This document shows positions 12,535 through 13,659 of a DNA stretch of 13,659 nucleotides, one piece after another. Numbering within the stretch: position 1 is the stretch's first letter; each line of letters begins with the position of its first letter. The translations under genes and the position numbers were made by a program. Source of the stretch: Bacilli bacterium (GTDB taxonomy: Bacteria; Bacillota_I; Bacilli_A; RF39; UBA660); NCBI GenBank assembly GCA_900751815.1, contig CAADST010000080.1, forward strand, positions 1 through 13,659, in the 5' to 3' direction. Under the pieces are notes generated by a model that saw only the letters and a program-made list of their open reading frames with translations, searched no databases and had not been told where the DNA came from.

Positions 12535-13089
12535 TTATTCATATAATCTAATAACTTGGTATTGATAATTATCAGTACTATCCACATATCCAACATCAAT
12601 TCCTTTACCATTATTAACTGTTTTGCCTTCATCAGCAGAATCTCTAGCTAATTCCATTAACTCATTTACTTCGCTATCAGTAATATCTGAATTGTTTGCT
12701 TGAATTAAATATTTCATATATTCATTGGTAGTAGATGCATGTTCACTATCTTTTTCAACATATAAAACCATATAATCAACAATATCATTTTGTAAATTTC
12801 CTGTAAATTGGGTTGGATAAACAATTAAATAAACACCAGTAATTAAACCATACCAATAAGAATTTTCATCAGTAGTCATATAATCATTTGACGCGGGATT
12901 AAGAGTGCTATTATCAACAACTTCAGTGTTAAACTTGGCAACTAATACATCAGCAGTTTCTTCATCAACTGTCCCATAATCTTGAACTTGGTTTTGCGGT
13001 TGGTCTTCTTGTACTTCATCACTACCACAACCAGTTAAACCAAAAAGAATTCCTCCACAAAGTAAAATAGTTAATATTGTTTTTTTCAT
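12535..13089 (-). CDS. Secreted lipoprotein of unknown function
   Basis: 184 residues from the ATG at 13089, preceded by CGGAGG; an ORF extension to 13155 is not used. Residues 1-20 are a lipoprotein signal peptide with the lipobox L-T-G-C, lipidated Cys21. An acidic, glutamine-rich linker follows (to about 40). The remaining domain is acidic with alternating strands and helices (L-I-T-G-V-Y-L-I-V-Y-P, V-D-Y-M-V-L-Y-V, V-N-E-L-M-E-L-A-R) and no catalytic motif I can name. It would be anchored outside the membrane. It is the first gene of the four-gene unit ending in flavodoxin. Confidence 0.8.
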   Translation of the reverse strand: MKKTILTILLCGGILFGLTGCGSDEVQEDQPQNQVQDYGTVDEETADVLVAKFNTEVVDNSTLNPASNDYMTTDENSYWYGLITGVYLIVYPTQFTGNLQNDIVDYMVLYVEKDSEHASTTNEYMKYLIQANNSDITDSEVNELMELARDSADEGKTVNNGKGIDVGYVDSTDNYQYQVIRLYE

Positions 13090-13128
13090 ATAACCTCCGT
13101 TTCTACAAATTACTATTTGCCTGAGATA

Positions 13129-13137
13129 ATTATAACA
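13129..13137 (-). promoter_or_regulatory. Extended -10 promoter of the lipoprotein-flavodoxin unit
   Basis: Minus strand TGTTATAAT (TGN extended -10), 39 bp before the lipoprotein start and just after the upstream terminator. The -35 is weak. Confidence 0.5.
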
Positions 13138-13140
13138 TGA

Positions 13141-13170
13141 AAAAAGCAACCACACTAGGTATATTGCTTC
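13141..13170 (-). terminator. Terminator of the right-end partial gene
   Basis: On the minus strand AAGCAA (13170-13165) pairs with TTGCTT (13150-13145), with inner ACC/GGT pairs, followed by TTTT. It ends the 13186 gene before the lipoprotein promoter. Confidence 0.65.
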
Positions 13171-13185
13171 TATATTTGTAATTTG

Positions 13186-13659
13186 TTATTCTCCATAAAA
13201 ATCTGTATATAATTCGTTGCCTTTGTCAATTATTATTTTAAGTTCTTCTTCATTAATTTTAAGTTCTTCGCTTACATTGGCTATATCACTTTTTTCGTCT
13301 TCATTTAATGAATTTGTTGACCCTAAAACTGTATTGTCTGATGAATACTTAGTAAAATTATAGTCATTATAGTCGCTCCATCTTCCAGTCATATAATTAC
13401 CATTTTCAAAGTCAACATCACAGTATACGACCGTATTATGAAAATTTAAACTAAAATTTAATAGTCCAGGCATTTCTTGATTTGGAACTCCATAAGTAAT
13501 TTCATTGGTAAATTTTAAAGAATAATATCCTTCTTCATTTTTTTGAAAATTATTTTCTTTTAGAGCTTTGATTACTTTTTGTTTATCATTCGGAGTCATT
13601 CTACCAAAGATAGTTATTTCTTTGACAATTTTTACTAATTCATCATAATCTTTTGGTAA
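13186..13659 (-). CDS. Partial gene: P-type ATPase-like segment joined to an unrelated C-terminus
   Basis: The frame is open to the right window edge, so the 5' end is missing; an internal ATG at 13599 is not the start. The first 20 visible residues before that Met, then I-F-G-R-M-T-P-N-D-K-Q-K-V-I-K-A-L-K, match the cytosolic segment of cation-transporting P-type ATPases (F-[AG]-R-[VM]-[ST]-P-x-x-K-x-x-[IV]-[IV]). In those enzymes G-D-G-x-N-D follows within about 20 residues. Here the sequence instead continues, from about 13548, with a Tyr/Asn-rich segment (F-E-N-G-N-Y, G-R-W-S-D-Y-N-D-Y) and an acidic helical tail. It could be a truncated ATPase gene fused to another frame, a real unusual protein, or an assembly join. 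Confidence 0.5.
   Translation of the reverse strand, partial: LPKDYDELVKIVKEITIFGRMTPNDKQKVIKALKENNFQKNEEGYYSLKFTNEITYGVPNQEMPGLLNFSLNFHNTVVYCDVDFENGNYMTGRWSDYNDYNFTKYSSDNTVLGSTNSLNEDEKSDIANVSEELKINEEELKIIIDKGNELYTDFYGE

Overview
This is a strongly AT-rich window with short intergenic gaps, good Shine-Dalgarno sites (AAGGAGG type), TTGACA/TATAAT-like promoters, a serine T-box leader and a DUF2207 membrane protein. It suggests a low-GC Bacillota genome, probably a gut lineage of Bacilli/Erysipelotrichia or a Mollicutes-like relative; this placement is inferred from composition and gene style. Trp is TGG throughout, and every stop I could read is TAA or TAG, so nothing points to UGA recoding.

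Layout, left to right. (1) 1-1182: the 3' end of rarA, then a membrane-tethered XRE regulator. (2) 1188-1518: a compact locus that reads as a type I toxin-antitoxin module. A 27-codon hydrophobic peptide lies on the minus strand, and a convergent small RNA from the plus strand covers its 3' end. The peptide promoter carries a tandem array of Spo0A-box-like heptamers (TGTCGAA, 10-bp period). (3) 1661-2355: a small HTH regulator with a palindromic upstream site, and a probably 5'-truncated ORF. (4) 2478-6450: a large DUF2207 membrane protein, then serS behind a T-box with an AGC specifier. (5) 6508-7131: a gene of unknown function. It is followed by 400 bp without a gene, holding two consecutive promoters with the same Spo0A-box-like arrays. 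Each drives a short terminated RNA, and the two RNAs look paralogous. (6) 7532-8932: miaB, ending in a bidirectional terminator. (7) 8938-11405, minus strand: a GNAT acetyltransferase overlapping a metallo-beta-lactamase-fold hydrolase, a 98-aa helical unknown, and a second membrane-tethered XRE regulator. (8) 11588-13089, minus strand: a tight four-gene unit (lipoprotein, two-TM peptide, 52-aa DUF4177-like protein, flavodoxin). (9) 13186-end: a partial gene whose visible N-terminal part looks like a P-type ATPase segment and whose remainder does not.

The most notable pattern is the promoter architecture shared by three sites: a tandem array of TGTCGAA-like boxes, 4 bp, TTGCAA, 16 bp, then TATAAT or TAAAAT. 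One copy faces the toxin-like gene and two face small RNAs that share a GAAAGCG 5' end and a GUUCCUU element. If the boxes bind Spo0A (the sequence and 3-bp gaps match the known 0A box), this is a small Spo0A-type regulon of noncoding RNAs plus a type I toxin. The regulator itself is not in the window.
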